From assembly GCF_901521055.1 (NCBI RefSeq), contig NZ_CABEGA010000084.1:25102-89101 (forward strand): a stretch of 64,000 bases of DNA, given 5' to 3'. Position numbers and translations under genes: made by a program. The notes under the pieces are model-generated. The model did no database searches. It had not been told where the DNA came from and saw only the letters and a program-made list of their open reading frames with translations. This document shows, piece after piece, positions 24,065-33,812 of this stretch; position 1 is the first letter of the stretch, and each line of letters starts with the position of its first letter. Origin of the DNA: Cellulomonas hominis. GTDB lineage: Bacteria; Actinomycetota; Actinomycetes; Actinomycetales; Cellulomonadaceae.

Positions 24065-24777
24065 CCGAGGACGCGACCGCGGTGGACGAGATGCGGGCGG
24101 AGGCGACCGCGCCGGACGCCGAGCGCGAGCCGGGCGCCGAGCCTGCCCGCGCCGGCGAGGCGCCGCGCCCCGACGAGCCCGTGCCGGACGTCGAGGACCT
24201 GCCCGGCGGCGCGCTCGCCGCGCTGGAGGCCGTGCTCATGGTCGCCGACGAGCCGGTCCCGGCCGTCCGGCTCGCGACCGTGCTGGGGCTGCCGACGCCG
24301 GACGTCGAGGGGCTGCTGGCGACGCTCGCCGCCGAGTACCGCGGGGAGCACGGCGGCCGGGCCCGCGGGTTCGAGCTGCGGCAGGTCGGCGACGGCTGGC
24401 GGATCTACTCCGCGCCGGTGTACCACCAGGTGGTAGGGCGGTTCGTGCTCGACGGGCAGTCCGCCCGGCTGACGCAGGCGGCGCTGGAGACCCTGGCCGT
24501 CATCGCCTACCGTCAGCCGGTCACGCGCGGGCAGGTCTCGGGGGTCCGCGGGGTCAACGTCGACGGCGTCGTGCGGACGCTGACGGCGCGCGGGCTGGTC
24601 GCCGAGGCGGGGACGGATCCGACCACTGGTGCGGTCCTGTACCGGACCACGGGATACTTCTTGGAGCGGATGGGCCTCACGGACCTCGAGGAGCTGCCCC
24701 CGCTCGCCCCGTACCTGCCCGACATCGATGCGTTCGAGGGCCTGGACGGGGCCGACGGTACGACAGGAGACGTGTGA
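24061..24777 (+). CDS. scpB: Segregation and condensation protein B
   Basis: ScpB dimers bind ScpA in the Smc condensin complex. The 238-residue protein has about 55 poorly conserved N-terminal residues, then two winged-helix domains: ALEAVLMVADEPVPAVRLATVLGL and RLTQAALETLAVIAYRQPVTRGQVSGVRGVNVDG are the diagnostic stretches. ATG 24061 overlaps the scpA stop; the next gene starts in its stop codon. Confidence 0.93.
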   Translation: MTEDATAVDEMRAEATAPDAEREPGAEPARAGEAPRPDEPVPDVEDLPGGALAALEAVLMVADEPVPAVRLATVLGLPTPDVEGLLATLAAEYRGEHGGRARGFELRQVGDGWRIYSAPVYHQVVGRFVLDGQSARLTQAALETLAVIAYRQPVTRGQVSGVRGVNVDGVVRTLTARGLVAEAGTDPTTGAVLYRTTGYFLERMGLTDLEELPPLAPYLPDIDAFEGLDGADGTTGDV

Positions 24778-26075
24778 TGAGTGCAGCAGGACAGGGCGGC
24801 CGGGGCCGTGGCGGAGCGGGCGGCGGAGGCGGCGCGCGCGGAGCCGGTGGCGGTGCGGCGGGCCGGTCCGGAGGATCCGGCCGGCCGGGTGCCGGCGGAC
24901 GCCCCGGCGGTGGCGGCGCGGGCCGCCCGTCGGGTGGTCGGCCGGGCGCCGGTGGCGCGGGGGGCGCGGGTCGCTCCGGCGGTGCGGGCGGCGCGGGTCG
25001 CTCGGGCGGTGCGGGCGGCGCAGGTCGCTCCGGCGCGCCGGGGGGCCGGGTCGCCGGTGAGCGGCGCGGCGGCCCCGGCCAGGGCGGCTGGCAGGGCGGC
25101 GGTCCCGGCGGCGGCTCGGGCCAGGGGCGCAGCGGCGGCCAGGCCGGCGGCCAGGGCGGCTGGCAGGGCGGCGGCTCCGGCGGCGGCTCGGGTCAGGGGC
25201 GCAGCGGTGGCCAGGGCGGCGGGCGTCCCGGCGGCGACCGGCGCAGCCCCGCGGGCGGCATCGGCCGTCCCGGCTCCAAGTGGCCCTCCCGCCCGTCGCG
25301 CCCGGCGGCACCCCGCCGCCGGTCGGAGCCGACGGTCGACGTGCACGACCCCGAGGGCGTCCGGCTGCAGAAGGTGCTCGCGCAGGCGGGCCTCGGTTCG
25401 CGCCGCGCGTGCGAGGAGCTGATCTCGGCCGGCCGCGTGTCGGTGGACGACCAGGTCGTGACGGAGCTCGGTGTGCGCGTCGACCCGCTCACGTCGGTCA
25501 TCCACGTGGACGGCCTGCGCCTGCAGCTCGACCAGTCGATGATCACCATCGCGCTGAACAAGCCGCTGGGCGTGGTCTCGACGATGCACGACCCGGAGGG
25601 GCGCCCGTCGCTCGCCCAGTTCGTGCAGGGCCGTGAGGAGCGGCTGTTCCACGTGGGCCGGCTCGACGCCGACTCCGAGGGCTTGATCCTGCTGACGAAC
25701 GACGGCGAGCTGGCGAACCGCCTGTCGCACCCGTCGCACGGCGTCACCAAGACGTACCTCGCGACGGTCGACGGCCGGGTGTCCGGCGGCATCGGCGCGC
25801 GGCTGCGCAAGGGCATCGAGCTCGAGGACGGCGTCGTCGCGGTCGACGACTTCCGGCTGATCGACCAGACGCCGCAGGCGAGCCTGGTGGAGATCGTGCT
25901 GCACGAGGGCCGCAACCGCGTGGTCCGCCGCCTGCTCGAGGAGGTCGGGTACCCCGTGACCCGGCTGCTGCGCGTCCAGATCGGCCCCATCAAGCTCGGC
26001 GACCTGCCCCCGGGCCGCACCCGCGTGCTCGGGAAGGCGGAGGTGGGCTCGCTGATGACCTCGGTGGGCATGTGA
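24777..26075 (+). CDS. rRNA pseudouridine synthase (RsuA/RluB family) with long Gly/Arg-rich N-terminus
   Basis: Isomerises a uridine of ribosomal RNA. The C-terminal 240 residues hold an S4 RNA-binding domain (VRLQKVLAQAGLGSRRACEELI) and the RsuA/RluB catalytic domain with the active Asp in HVGRLDADSEGLILL near 297. The first 165 residues are almost only Gly, Arg, Ser, Ala and Gln in repeats such as AGRSGGAGG and GGWQGGG, resembling eukaryotic RGG tails. ATG 24777 overlaps the scpB stop; a GTG one codon earlier is possible. Its stop overlaps the prephenate dehydrogenase start. scpB followed by rluB is a conserved order. Confidence 0.93.
   Translation: MSAAGQGGRGRGGAGGGGGARGAGGGAAGRSGGSGRPGAGGRPGGGGAGRPSGGRPGAGGAGGAGRSGGAGGAGRSGGAGGAGRSGAPGGRVAGERRGGPGQGGWQGGGPGGGSGQGRSGGQAGGQGGWQGGGSGGGSGQGRSGGQGGGRPGGDRRSPAGGIGRPGSKWPSRPSRPAAPRRRSEPTVDVHDPEGVRLQKVLAQAGLGSRRACEELISAGRVSVDDQVVTELGVRVDPLTSVIHVDGLRLQLDQSMITIALNKPLGVVSTMHDPEGRPSLAQFVQGREERLFHVGRLDADSEGLILLTNDGELANRLSHPSHGVTKTYLATVDGRVSGGIGARLRKGIELEDGVVAVDDFRLIDQTPQASLVEIVLHEGRNRVVRRLLEEVGYPVTRLLRVQIGPIKLGDLPPGRTRVLGKAEVGSLMTSVGM
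24964..25035 (+). repeat. 27-bp tandem repeat in the Gly/Arg arm
   Basis: Nearly three in-frame copies of a 27-base unit encoding AGRSGGAGG. A second, longer imperfect duplication of about 45 bases (GGWQGGGxGGGSGQGRSGGQ) follows at about 25080-25215. Copy-number variation between strains is likely. Confidence 0.75.
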
Positions 26076-27196
26076 CGGCGGCGAACGGCGGGGTCGCGAC
26101 CCGCGGCCCCGTCCGCGTCGTGGGCACCGGCCTGCTGGGCGCGTCCGTCGGGCTCGCGCTGACCACCCGCGGCGTCGACGTGACGCTGCACGACCCGTCC
26201 CGCACGGCGCTGGCCCTCGCGCGCGACGTCGGCGCGGGCCGGCCGGCCGGCGACGGCGACCCGGAGCCCGCGCTCGTCGTGGTCGCGGCGCCGCCGGACG
26301 TCACGGCCGACGTGGTGCGGGCCGAGCTCGCCGCGCACCCGGACGCCGTCGTCACGGACGTGGCGAGCGTCAAGGGCTACGTGCTGGCCGAGCTGCGGGC
26401 CGCCGGCGCGGACCTCACGCGCTACGTGGGGTCGCACCCGATGGCGGGGCGGGAGCGCTCCGGCCCGGCCGCGGCGGTGCCGGACCTGTTCGTGGGGCGG
26501 CCGTGGGTCGTCGTCGGCTCGGGCGAGTCCCGGCCCGAGGCGCTGCTGGCGGTGCGGGCGCTCGCCACCGACCTGGGCGGGGTGCCCGTCACGATGGACG
26601 CCGACGCGCACGACGCCGCGGTCGCCGTGGTGTCGCACGTGCCGCAGGTCGCGGCGAGCCTGGTCGCGGCGCGGCTGCGGGGCGCGGAGCCGGACGCCCT
26701 CGGGCTGGCCGGCCAGGGGCTGCGGGACGTCACGCGCATCGCGTCGTCGGACCCGGCCCTGTGGACGTCGATCCTCGCGGCGAACGCCGAGGCCGTGCGG
26801 GACGTGCTCACCGGCCTGCGGGCGGACCTGGACGAGGTGCTGGCCGCCCTGGGCAGCGCCGCGCAGGCCTCCGGGCCGGAAGACGTCGAGCTCGGGGCCC
26901 TCGCGCGGATCGCGCGGCTGCTCGCGGACGGCAACGCCGGGGTCGGCCTGGTGCCCGGCAAGCACGGCGGCGCACCGCGCCGGTACGCGGTGGTCACGGC
27001 GCTGGTCCCGGACCAGCCCGGAGAGCTCGCCCGCCTGCTGACGGACGTCGGCGCGGCGGGTGTGAACCTGGAGGAGCTGCAGCTCGAGCACGCGGCGGGA
27101 CGGCCCGTCGGCATGGCGTCGGTGTCCGTGGACCCCGCGCGCTCGGCGCACCTGGAGGCGGAGCTGACGGCCCGCGGATGGAGGTTGGTCCGGTGA
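26072..27196 (+). CDS. tyrA: Prephenate dehydrogenase with ACT domain
   Basis: Oxidises prephenate to 4-hydroxyphenylpyruvate in tyrosine synthesis. The 374-residue protein has an NAD-binding RVVGTGLLGASVGLAL (about 15-30), TDVASVKG and GSHPMAGRERSG (substrate region), then a C-terminal ACT domain (VTALVPDQPGELARLLTDVGAAGVNLEEL) that in homologues senses tyrosine. GTG 26072 overlaps the previous stop and cmk overlaps its end. A variant acting on arogenate cannot be excluded from sequence. Confidence 0.9.
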   Translation: MTAANGGVATRGPVRVVGTGLLGASVGLALTTRGVDVTLHDPSRTALALARDVGAGRPAGDGDPEPALVVVAAPPDVTADVVRAELAAHPDAVVTDVASVKGYVLAELRAAGADLTRYVGSHPMAGRERSGPAAAVPDLFVGRPWVVVGSGESRPEALLAVRALATDLGGVPVTMDADAHDAAVAVVSHVPQVAASLVAARLRGAEPDALGLAGQGLRDVTRIASSDPALWTSILAANAEAVRDVLTGLRADLDEVLAALGSAAQASGPEDVELGALARIARLLADGNAGVGLVPGKHGGAPRRYAVVTALVPDQPGELARLLTDVGAAGVNLEELQLEHAAGRPVGMASVSVDPARSAHLEAELTARGWRLVR

Positions 27197-27936
27197 CGCG
27201 CGACGACGCGGCGACGGAGACGGGCGCCCGGCGCCCGGTGGTGGTGGCGATCGACGGGCCGTCCGGCTCGGGGAAGTCGACGGTGTCCCGGATGGTCGCC
27301 GAGCGGCTCGGGCTCGCGTACCTCGACACGGGCGCGATGTACCGGGCGGCGACCTGGTGGGCGCTGCACCGCGGTGTGCCGCTGACGGACACCGACGCGG
27401 TGGCCGAGCTGGTCCGCGGGATGCCGCTCGTGATGGGTGTCGACCCGCGGCAGCCCGGCGTGCACGTCGACGGGCACGACGTCGGCGAGGCGATCCGCGA
27501 GACGGCGATCTCCGCCGCGGTGAGCGCCGTCGCGACGAACCTGGAGGTCCGGGCGGAGCTCGGGCGCCGGCAGCGGGACGAGATCGCGGCGCAGGCGGCG
27601 TCCTCGTCGTTCTCCGGCGGGCGCGGCGTCGTCGCCGAGGGCCGGGACATCACCACGGTGATCGCTCCCGACGCCGACGTGCGGCTGCTGCTCACCGCCA
27701 GCGAGGAGGCCCGGCTCGCCCGGCGCGCCCGCGAGGTGCACGGCACGGCGGACGCCGCCGCGGTGGAGGCCACCCGCGACCAGGTGGTCCGCCGGGACGC
27801 GGACGACTCGACCGTCTCGCAGTTCCTCGTGGCCGCGGACGGCGTCGTCACCGTCGACTCCTCGGAGCTCGACCTGGAGCAGACCGTGCAGGCCGTGCTC
27901 GACGTCGTGGCCCGCACCGCGGACCTGCACGCGTGA
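27193..27936 (+). CDS. cmk: Cytidylate kinase
   Basis: Phosphorylates CMP and dCMP. The 247-residue protein has the P-loop IDGPSGSGKSTVSRM (about 15-29), LDTGAMYRAATWWA and VVAEGRDITTVIAPDADVR. GTG 27193 has GGAGG 8 bases upstream and overlaps the previous stop by 4 bases. The cmk-acyltransferase-der order is common in actinobacteria. Confidence 0.95.
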   Translation: MTRDDAATETGARRPVVVAIDGPSGSGKSTVSRMVAERLGLAYLDTGAMYRAATWWALHRGVPLTDTDAVAELVRGMPLVMGVDPRQPGVHVDGHDVGEAIRETAISAAVSAVATNLEVRAELGRRQRDEIAAQAASSSFSGGRGVVAEGRDITTVIAPDADVRLLLTASEEARLARRAREVHGTADAAAVEATRDQVVRRDADDSTVSQFLVAADGVVTVDSSELDLEQTVQAVLDVVARTADLHA

Positions 27937-28595
27937 CCGGAGGCGAGCCCGTCCGGGACATGCCGGCGTGGGCGCGGGGGATCGGCCGGGTCCTCGCGCA
28001 CGGGGTGTGGGACGCGCGCGTCGTCGGGGCGGAGCACGTGCCGGCCGAGGGGCCGGTGCTGTTCGCGGCCAACCACACGAGCGTGGTGGACGGTCCGATC
28101 CTCGCCGGTGTCGTGCCGCGGCCCGTGCACATCCTCGTCAAGGAGGAGATGTTCCGCGGCCCGATCGGCGCGGTCCTGCGCGCGTCGGGGCAGATCCCGG
28201 TGGACCGCACCGGCGGCGGGCGAGCGGCGCTGACCGCCGCGCTGGGGGTGCTGCAGCGCGGCGGCGCGGTCGGGGTGTTCCCGGAGGGCAACCGCGGGCG
28301 CGGCGACGCGGCCAGCGCCCGGGCCGGGGTGGCGTGGCTCGCGGTGAACGGGCACGCGCCGGTGATCCCCGTCGCGATGCTCGGCACCCGGCGCACGGGG
28401 GAGTCCGTCGGGCACATCCCGGGGCTGCGCCGGCGGCTGCACGTCGAGCTGGGCGCGCCGGTCCACGTCGAGCGCCGTCCGGGGATGTCCCGCCGGGACG
28501 TGACCGCGGCGGCGATCGAGGAGATCCGCGACGCCCTCTCGGCCCTGGTGGCCGACGCCTCGGCCCGAGCCCGGTTCGAGCTCCCCACGGACTGA
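27933..28595 (+). CDS. Lysophospholipid (1-acylglycerol-3-phosphate) acyltransferase family protein
   Basis: A 220-residue PlsC-family acyltransferase. The catalytic HX4D motif is NHTSVVDGP (about 42-50) and the glycerophosphate-binding FPEGNRGRGD lies near 110. The family transfers fatty acyl groups to lysophosphatidic acid at the cytoplasmic membrane; the exact acceptor is not shown. The GTG start overlaps the cmk stop. There is no strong transmembrane segment. Confidence 0.9.
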   Translation: MTGGEPVRDMPAWARGIGRVLAHGVWDARVVGAEHVPAEGPVLFAANHTSVVDGPILAGVVPRPVHILVKEEMFRGPIGAVLRASGQIPVDRTGGGRAALTAALGVLQRGGAVGVFPEGNRGRGDAASARAGVAWLAVNGHAPVIPVAMLGTRRTGESVGHIPGLRRRLHVELGAPVHVERRPGMSRRDVTAAAIEEIRDALSALVADASARARFELPTD

Positions 28596-28630
28596 GCGGG
28601 GCGCGGTTCGTCGCCGGGCGCGCGGTCAGG

Positions 28631-28636
28631 GACAAT
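28631..28636 (+). promoter_or_regulatory. Candidate -10 box of der (GACAAT)
   Basis: GACAAT matches the -10 consensus in its last four bases and ends 7 bases before ATG 28644, the same spacing as at uvrA and uvrC. Confidence 0.3.
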
Positions 28637-28643
28637 GGTGCCC

Positions 28644-30245
28644 ATGCGTGACAGCGAGCCGGCCCAGCCGACCACCAGCGGACCCGTCGAGGACGAGATC
28701 GTCGACCTCGACGAGCAGGTCGCCGGGGACCCCGGCGGCGCCGAGCCGATCGACGCCGAGCCGATCGACGCCGAGCCGTTCGACGGCACCGACGTGACGA
28801 CCGAGGCCGACGACGACGCCGCGCGGGAACGGGCGCTGCGGGCCGGCCTCGCCGACTACGACCTCGAGGACGAGGACGTCGCGCTGCTGTCCGGCGAGGG
28901 CGGCGAGCTCGACGAGGACGGCGCCTACCAGGTGCTGCCCGTGCTCGCGGTCGTCGGGCGGCCGAACGTCGGCAAGTCCACCCTGGTCAACCGCATCCTC
29001 GGGCGCCGGGAGGCCGTCGTCGAGGACAAGCCGGGTGTCACGCGGGACCGCGTGTCGTACCCGGCGGAGTGGTCCGGCCGCCGGTTCACCCTGGTCGACA
29101 CGGGCGGCTGGGAGGTCGACGTCGCGGGCATCGAGGCGCGCGTCGCCGAGCAGGCCGAGGTCGCGATCTCGCTGGCCGACGCCGTGCTGTTCGTCGTCGA
29201 CGCGACCGTCGGGCCCACCGCCACCGACGAGCGCGTCGTCCGCCTGCTCCGCAAGTCCGGCAAGCCGGTCGTGCTCTGCGCCAACAAGGTCGACGGCCCG
29301 CGGGTCGAGGCCGACGCCGCCGAGCTGTGGAGCCTCGGCCTCGGCGAGCCGCACCCCGTCTCGGCGCTGCACGGCCGCGGCACGGGCGACCTGCTCGACG
29401 CCGCGATGGCCGCGCTGCCCACGGTGTCCCAGCACGGGACCGCCCGCCCCGGCGGCCCGCGGCGCGTCGCGCTGGTCGGCCGGCCGAACGTCGGCAAGTC
29501 CTCGCTGCTGAACAAGGTGCTCGGCACCGACCGCGTGGTCGTCGACGACGTCGCCGGCACCACGCGCGACCCGGTCGACGAGCTCGTCGAGCTCAAGGGC
29601 GTCCCGTACTGGTTCGTCGACACCGCGGGCATCCGCCGCCGCGTGCACCAGACGTCCGGCGCCGACTTCTACGCCTCGTTGCGCACGCAGGCCGCCATCG
29701 AGAAGGCCGAGGTCGCGGTCGTGCTGCTCGACGCGTCGCAGCCGCTCACCGAGCAGGACACGCGCGTCATCCAGCAGGTCATCGACGCCGGGCGCGCCCT
29801 CGTGATCGCGTACAACAAGTGGGACCTCATGGACGAGGACCGCCGGCCGTACCTGGAGCGCGAGATCGAGAAGGAGCTCGTGCAGATCCAGTGGGCGCCG
29901 CGGGTGAACCTCTCTGCGCGCACCGGCTGGCACACGGACCGCCTGGTCCCCGCGCTGACGAAGTCCCTGGAGTCGTGGGACACCCGCGTGCCCACCGGCA
30001 AGCTCAACGCGTTCCTGGGCGAGCTCGTCGCCGCGCACCCGCACCCGCTGCGCGGCGGCAAGCAGCCCCGCATCCTGTTCGCCACGCAGGCGTCGACCCG
30101 CCCGCCGCGGTTCGTCATCTTCGCCAGCGGGTTCCTCGAGGCCGGCTACCGCCGGTTCATCGAGCGCCGCCTGCGCGAGACCTTCGGGTTCGAGGGCTCG
30201 CCGATCTCCATCTCGGTCCGGGTGCGGGAGAAGCGCAAGCGGTGA
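28644..30245 (+). CDS. der: Ribosome biogenesis GTPase Der (EngA)
   Basis: An essential GTPase for 50S subunit assembly. The 533-residue protein has two G domains, each with GRPNVGKS (at about 109 and 284), DTGGW / DTAGI switch II motifs and NKxD (ANKVDG, YNKWDL), then a KH-like C-terminal domain. An acidic extension of about 100 residues, including the repeat [14 protein letters not shown], precedes the first G domain, as is common in actinobacteria. ATG 28644 is chosen from the -10 spacing; ATG 28635 and GTG 28638 are alternatives. The stop overlaps the next start. Confidence 0.95.
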   Translation: MRDSEPAQPTTSGPVEDEIVDLDEQVAGDPGGAEPIDAEPIDAEPFDGTDVTTEADDDAARERALRAGLADYDLEDEDVALLSGEGGELDEDGAYQVLPVLAVVGRPNVGKSTLVNRILGRREAVVEDKPGVTRDRVSYPAEWSGRRFTLVDTGGWEVDVAGIEARVAEQAEVAISLADAVLFVVDATVGPTATDERVVRLLRKSGKPVVLCANKVDGPRVEADAAELWSLGLGEPHPVSALHGRGTGDLLDAAMAALPTVSQHGTARPGGPRRVALVGRPNVGKSSLLNKVLGTDRVVVDDVAGTTRDPVDELVELKGVPYWFVDTAGIRRRVHQTSGADFYASLRTQAAIEKAEVAVVLLDASQPLTEQDTRVIQQVIDAGRALVIAYNKWDLMDEDRRPYLEREIEKELVQIQWAPRVNLSARTGWHTDRLVPALTKSLESWDTRVPTGKLNAFLGELVAAHPHPLRGGKQPRILFATQASTRPPRFVIFASGFLEAGYRRFIERRLRETFGFEGSPISISVRVREKRKR

Positions 30246-31423
30246 CCCGCGCGGCCCGCGGTGCGGGTGAGCAGCTCGAGCGGGCGGGCGCGCCGGGGAC
30301 CGGCGTGGCCGCCCACCGGCCGCTGCTCGCCGGCCGCTCGCCGGTCCTCGTGCTGGGCCTGCCGCGCGACCCGGCCGGGCCGCGGCACGTCGCCGGGTTC
30401 CTGGCCGTCACCGTCCTGACCGTGCTGGTCACGCGGGGCGCGCTGGCCCTCACCGGGTTCCCGCAGCTGGGCGGCGGTGGGCTGCACATCGCGCACGTCC
30501 TGTGGGGCGGGCTGCTGATGGCCGTCGCCGTGGTCGCCGTGCTGTCGTGGGCGGGACCCGTCGTGCGGCCTCTGGCGGCGCTGGTCGGGGGCATCGGGTT
30601 CGGGCTGTTCATCGACGAGATCGGCAAGTTCGTCACGTCGGACAACGACTACTTCTACGAGCCGACCGCGTCGCTGATCTACGTCGTCGTCGTCCTGCTC
30701 GTGCTGGTGGGTGAGACGATCCACGGGCGCCGGGCGCGCGACCCGCACGAGACCCTCGCCGCCGCGGCGGACCTCGCGGTGGCCGGGCTGGCGGGTGGCT
30801 TCTCGCACCGGGCGCGCCGGCAGGCCCGCGAGCTCGCCGACGCGGCGGGCGACGTGCGCGGCGCCGCCGAGGTGCGGGCGCTGCTCGACGCCGTCGAGGA
30901 CGACGCGCGGGAGCTGCCCGACCCGATCAGCGCGGTGTCCCGGGCGGTCGTCGCCACGTCGCGGCGGATCGTGCGCGTGCGCTGGCTGCCGCGGGTCACC
31001 GTCGGCGTGCTGGCGGTCGCCACCCTGTACACCGTCGGACGGGGCGTCGTGCTCGTCGCGTCCGGCGTCGACCTGCCGTGGTGGGCGCTCGTCGGGATGC
31101 TCGCCAGCGGTGCGGCTTCCCTCGTGTGCTCCGCCGTCGGGCTGCGCCTGGTCGGGCGGGACCGACGGCGCGGGTACGAGTGGTTCCGGCGCGCCGTGCT
31201 GGTGAACCTGCTGCTGACGCAGATCTTCCTGTTCCGGGTCGACCAGTGGAGCGCCGTCACGGGGCTCGTCATCGACCTCGTGCTGCTCGGGGTGGTCGCC
31301 GCCGAGCTGGACGTGCTGCGGGGCCGCACCGGCGGGGACGGCAGCGCGGCGGACGCCGCGGCCCGGGACACCCGCACCGCCGGCACCGCCGGCACCGCCG
31401 GCACCCCTCGCGCCGCCCGCTGA
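30242..31423 (+). CDS. Polytopic membrane protein of unknown function
   Basis: A 393-residue protein I cannot assign. There are about seven hydrophobic helices: four in the first 160 residues, the rest from about 245 onward, separated by a charged helical cytoplasmic region (about 163-240). A striking conserved-looking stretch, [23 protein letters not shown], sits at the end of the third helix. The tail is Ala/Gly/Thr repeats. GTG 30242 overlaps the der stop by 4 bases, so it is expressed with der, but a functional link is not shown. Confidence 0.75.
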   Translation: MTRAARGAGEQLERAGAPGTGVAAHRPLLAGRSPVLVLGLPRDPAGPRHVAGFLAVTVLTVLVTRGALALTGFPQLGGGGLHIAHVLWGGLLMAVAVVAVLSWAGPVVRPLAALVGGIGFGLFIDEIGKFVTSDNDYFYEPTASLIYVVVVLLVLVGETIHGRRARDPHETLAAAADLAVAGLAGGFSHRARRQARELADAAGDVRGAAEVRALLDAVEDDARELPDPISAVSRAVVATSRRIVRVRWLPRVTVGVLAVATLYTVGRGVVLVASGVDLPWWALVGMLASGAASLVCSAVGLRLVGRDRRRGYEWFRRAVLVNLLLTQIFLFRVDQWSAVTGLVIDLVLLGVVAAELDVLRGRTGGDGSAADAAARDTRTAGTAGTAGTPRAAR

Positions 31424-31461
31424 GGCGTGGCCGTCCGCCGTCCACGCCTCGGACGTGCTTC

Positions 31462-31490
31462 GCATCAGAGATGCAAAAGAGATACATGTA
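31462..31490 (+). promoter_or_regulatory. Candidate operator/promoter of the GntR-MFS pair
   Basis: In an AT-rich stretch, GCAT-CAGAG-ATGC (31462-31474) and the palindrome TACATGTA (31483-31490) lie just before the GntR start. GATACAT could be the -10. Such short palindromes are typical of FadR/GntR autoregulation; the site is a candidate only. Confidence 0.4.
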
Positions 31491-31496
31491 AGAACC

Positions 31497-32174
31497 ATGC
31501 AGTCGCCTCCCGCCGTCCCCGCCGCCGACCTCGCGTACCGCCACGTCAAGGACGCGCTCCTGTCCGGGCGGCTCCCGGCGGGGGAGATGGTCAGCGAGGG
31601 GGACGTCGCCGCCGAGCTGGCGATGAGCCGCACGCCGGTGCGGGAGGCGTTCCTGCGGCTGTCGACGGAGGGGTGGCTGCGGCTGTTCCCGAAGCGCGGC
31701 GCCCTCGTGGTGCCGGTGGCGCCGGGGGAGGCGGAGGCGGTCGTCGACGCGCGGGTGCTGCTCGAGTCGCACGCCGTCGACGTGGTCGTGGGGTCGGACG
31801 CGGCACGGGACCGGCTCGTCGCCGAGCTGCGGGGGCTGGTCGACGCGCAGCGCGCGGCCCTCGCCGCGGGCGACCTGGACGCGTACGCGACGCACGACGC
31901 GGCGTTCCACCTGGCGGTCGTCGCGGCCGGCGGCAACCCGGTGCTGACGGACTTCTCCGTCACGCTCCGCGAGCGGCAGCGCCGGATGGTGGCGCTGTCC
32001 GTGGGCGCGCGCGGTGAGCGGGCGCCGGAGTTCGTCGCCGGGCACGAGGGGCTCGTCGCGGCGATCGAGGCCGGGGACGCCGCAGTGTTCCGCGACCGGC
32101 TGCGGGCCCACCTGCACGAGGCGCACCTGCAGCGCGCCGGTGCGGGCCCGGACCGGGCGGAGGTGGCCCGGTGA
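31497..32174 (+). CDS. GntR family (FadR/FCD type) transcriptional regulator
   Basis: A 225-residue regulator with an N-terminal winged helix (YRHVKDALLSGRLPAGEMVSEGDVAAELAMSRTPVREAFLRLSTEG) and a C-terminal FCD ligand-binding domain with the metal-type His pattern (DLDAYATHDAAFHLAVV; FVAGHEGLVAAIEAGD). FCD regulators sense small organic acids or sugar acids. ATG 31497 follows an AT-rich operator-like leader with no ribosome site. The stop overlaps the MFS transporter gene, which it probably controls. Confidence 0.92.
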   Translation: MQSPPAVPAADLAYRHVKDALLSGRLPAGEMVSEGDVAAELAMSRTPVREAFLRLSTEGWLRLFPKRGALVVPVAPGEAEAVVDARVLLESHAVDVVVGSDAARDRLVAELRGLVDAQRAALAAGDLDAYATHDAAFHLAVVAAGGNPVLTDFSVTLRERQRRMVALSVGARGERAPEFVAGHEGLVAAIEAGDAAVFRDRLRAHLHEAHLQRAGAGPDRAEVAR

Positions 32175-33463
32175 CCGCGCCGGGTACGACCTCGGACCTC
32201 GCTCCGGCCACGGCGTCGACCACGGCCCGGGTGGTCGGCGGCGGCACGGGCGTGGCCGCCCGCACCTGGCTGCGCGTCGGGGCGCTGATGTTCGCGGTCG
32301 CGTGGGGCGGCAACGAGTTCACGCCGCTGCTCGTCATGTACCGGGAGGTCAGCCACCTGTCGGTCCTGACCGTCGACGCGCTGCTCGCCGCCTACGTGGT
32401 GGGCATCGTCCCCGCGCTGCTCATCGGCGGCCCGCTGTCCGACCGGTACGGCCGGCGGCCGCTGCTGCTGCCCGCGGCCCCGCTCGGCATCGTCGGATCG
32501 CTGGTGCTGGCGCTCGGTCCTGCCTCGGTGCCGGCGCTGGCGGCCGGGCGGGTGCTGTCCGGGCTGGCGCTCGGGCTGGTGATGGCCGTCGGCACGACGT
32601 GGGTGGCGGAGCTGTGCGCGGCGGCGGGATCCCCGCAGGCGGGCGCGCGCCGGGCGTCCCTCGCGCTCACCGCGGGGTTCCTGCTCGGCGCCGGCATCGC
32701 GGGCGTGCTCGCGCAGTGGGGACCGTGGCGGACCGGCACGCCGTACCTCGTGCACGCCGTGGTCACGGTCCTCGCCGGCCTCGCGGTGCTCACGGTCCCG
32801 GAGACGCACCCGGTGCAGCCCGGCGCGCCGCGGGGGCGGCTGCGGGACGACCTGCGCGTCCCCGCCGTGGGGCACCGCCGGTTCCTGCGGGTCGTGCTGC
32901 CGCTTGCGCCGTGGGTGTTCGGGGCCGTGGGCAGCGCGTACGCGGTGCTGCCGGGCCTCATGCGAGCCCGCGCCGGCGGCGTCCCGATCGCCTTCTCCGC
33001 CCTGCTCACCGTCGTCACCCTCACGGTCGGGTTCGCCGTGCAGTCGGTCGCCCGCCTCGTCGACACCCGGCACAGCGCCCGGGCGTCCGTCGTCGCCCTG
33101 GCCACCCTGGTCGTCGGCATGGGGCTCGCCGCCCGGGCCGCCGCGACCCTCGCCCTGCCGATGGTCCTGGTCGCCGCCGCCGTGCTGGGTGCCGGCTACG
33201 GGCTGGCGCTCGTCGCCGGGCTCTCCGAGGTGCAGCGCATCGCGACGCCCGACGACCTCGCGGGCCTCACGGCCGTGTACTACTCGGCCGCGTACCTCGG
33301 GTTCTTCGTCCCGGCGGTCCTCGCGTGGCTGTCGACGCGGTGGGCCTACCCGCAGATGTTCCTCGCCGGCGCGGTCGTCGCCGCCGGCTGCCTGGCGGTC
33401 GTCGCCGCCGCGTGGCGCGCCCACCTGCCCGCGGGGGACAGCGGGACCGTTCGCATGCGGTAG
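32171..33463 (+). CDS. MFS transporter
   Basis: A 430-residue major facilitator with about 12 helices. The signature loop between helices 2 and 3 is GGPLSDRYGRRPLLLP, and the second half has a degenerate counterpart. GTG 32171 overlaps the GntR stop by 4 bases, so the regulator probably governs this exporter or importer. The substrate is unknown. Confidence 0.9.
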   Translation: MTAPGTTSDLAPATASTTARVVGGGTGVAARTWLRVGALMFAVAWGGNEFTPLLVMYREVSHLSVLTVDALLAAYVVGIVPALLIGGPLSDRYGRRPLLLPAAPLGIVGSLVLALGPASVPALAAGRVLSGLALGLVMAVGTTWVAELCAAAGSPQAGARRASLALTAGFLLGAGIAGVLAQWGPWRTGTPYLVHAVVTVLAGLAVLTVPETHPVQPGAPRGRLRDDLRVPAVGHRRFLRVVLPLAPWVFGAVGSAYAVLPGLMRARAGGVPIAFSALLTVVTLTVGFAVQSVARLVDTRHSARASVVALATLVVGMGLAARAAATLALPMVLVAAAVLGAGYGLALVAGLSEVQRIATPDDLAGLTAVYYSAAYLGFFVPAVLAWLSTRWAYPQMFLAGAVVAAGCLAVVAAAWRAHLPAGDSGTVRMR

Positions 33464-33511
33464 AGTTTCCGAGGCTCCTGCGGGGGCCGTGATGGTCCCT
33501 CCGAGGGCCAT

Positions 33512-33586
<75 letters not shown>

Positions 33587-33601
33587 GTAGAGTCGCAGGT
33601 C

Positions 33602-33635
33602 AGAGGCCGTTTCCGGATCACCGGAGGCGGCCTCT
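33602..33635 (+). terminator. tRNA-Pro terminator
   Basis: AGAGGCCG (33602-33609) pairs with CGGCCTCT (33628-33635), with a nested TCCGG/CCGGA stem. Downstream of the right att copy the first arm recurs at 37911-37918 but the second arm is altered. Confidence 0.65.
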
Positions 33636-33736
33636 CGGCGTGTCTGGAGGGCCCTTGCCCAGCGGGTCCGATGCTGCCGTCCGGCGGGCGACGACGCTCA
33701 CGTGCCCGTCGCACCACGTGCCGGTGCGAGGACTAG

Positions 33737-33787
33737 TACGCCTACCGTAAGCCCAAAAATACTGTGCTTTATGGCCCAAAAGGCGTA
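33737..33787 (+). promoter_or_regulatory. Candidate HipB operator and promoter region
   Basis: AT-rich leader of the hip pair. It has the inverted repeat TACGCCT (33737-33743) / AGGCGTA (33781-33787) and two direct GCCCAAAA copies 23 bases apart (33751, 33774). Autoregulation by the antitoxin at such sites is usual for hipBA. Confidence 0.5.
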
Positions 33788-33812
33788 TGATTCCTGGCGT
33801 TAGGAGGCGATC

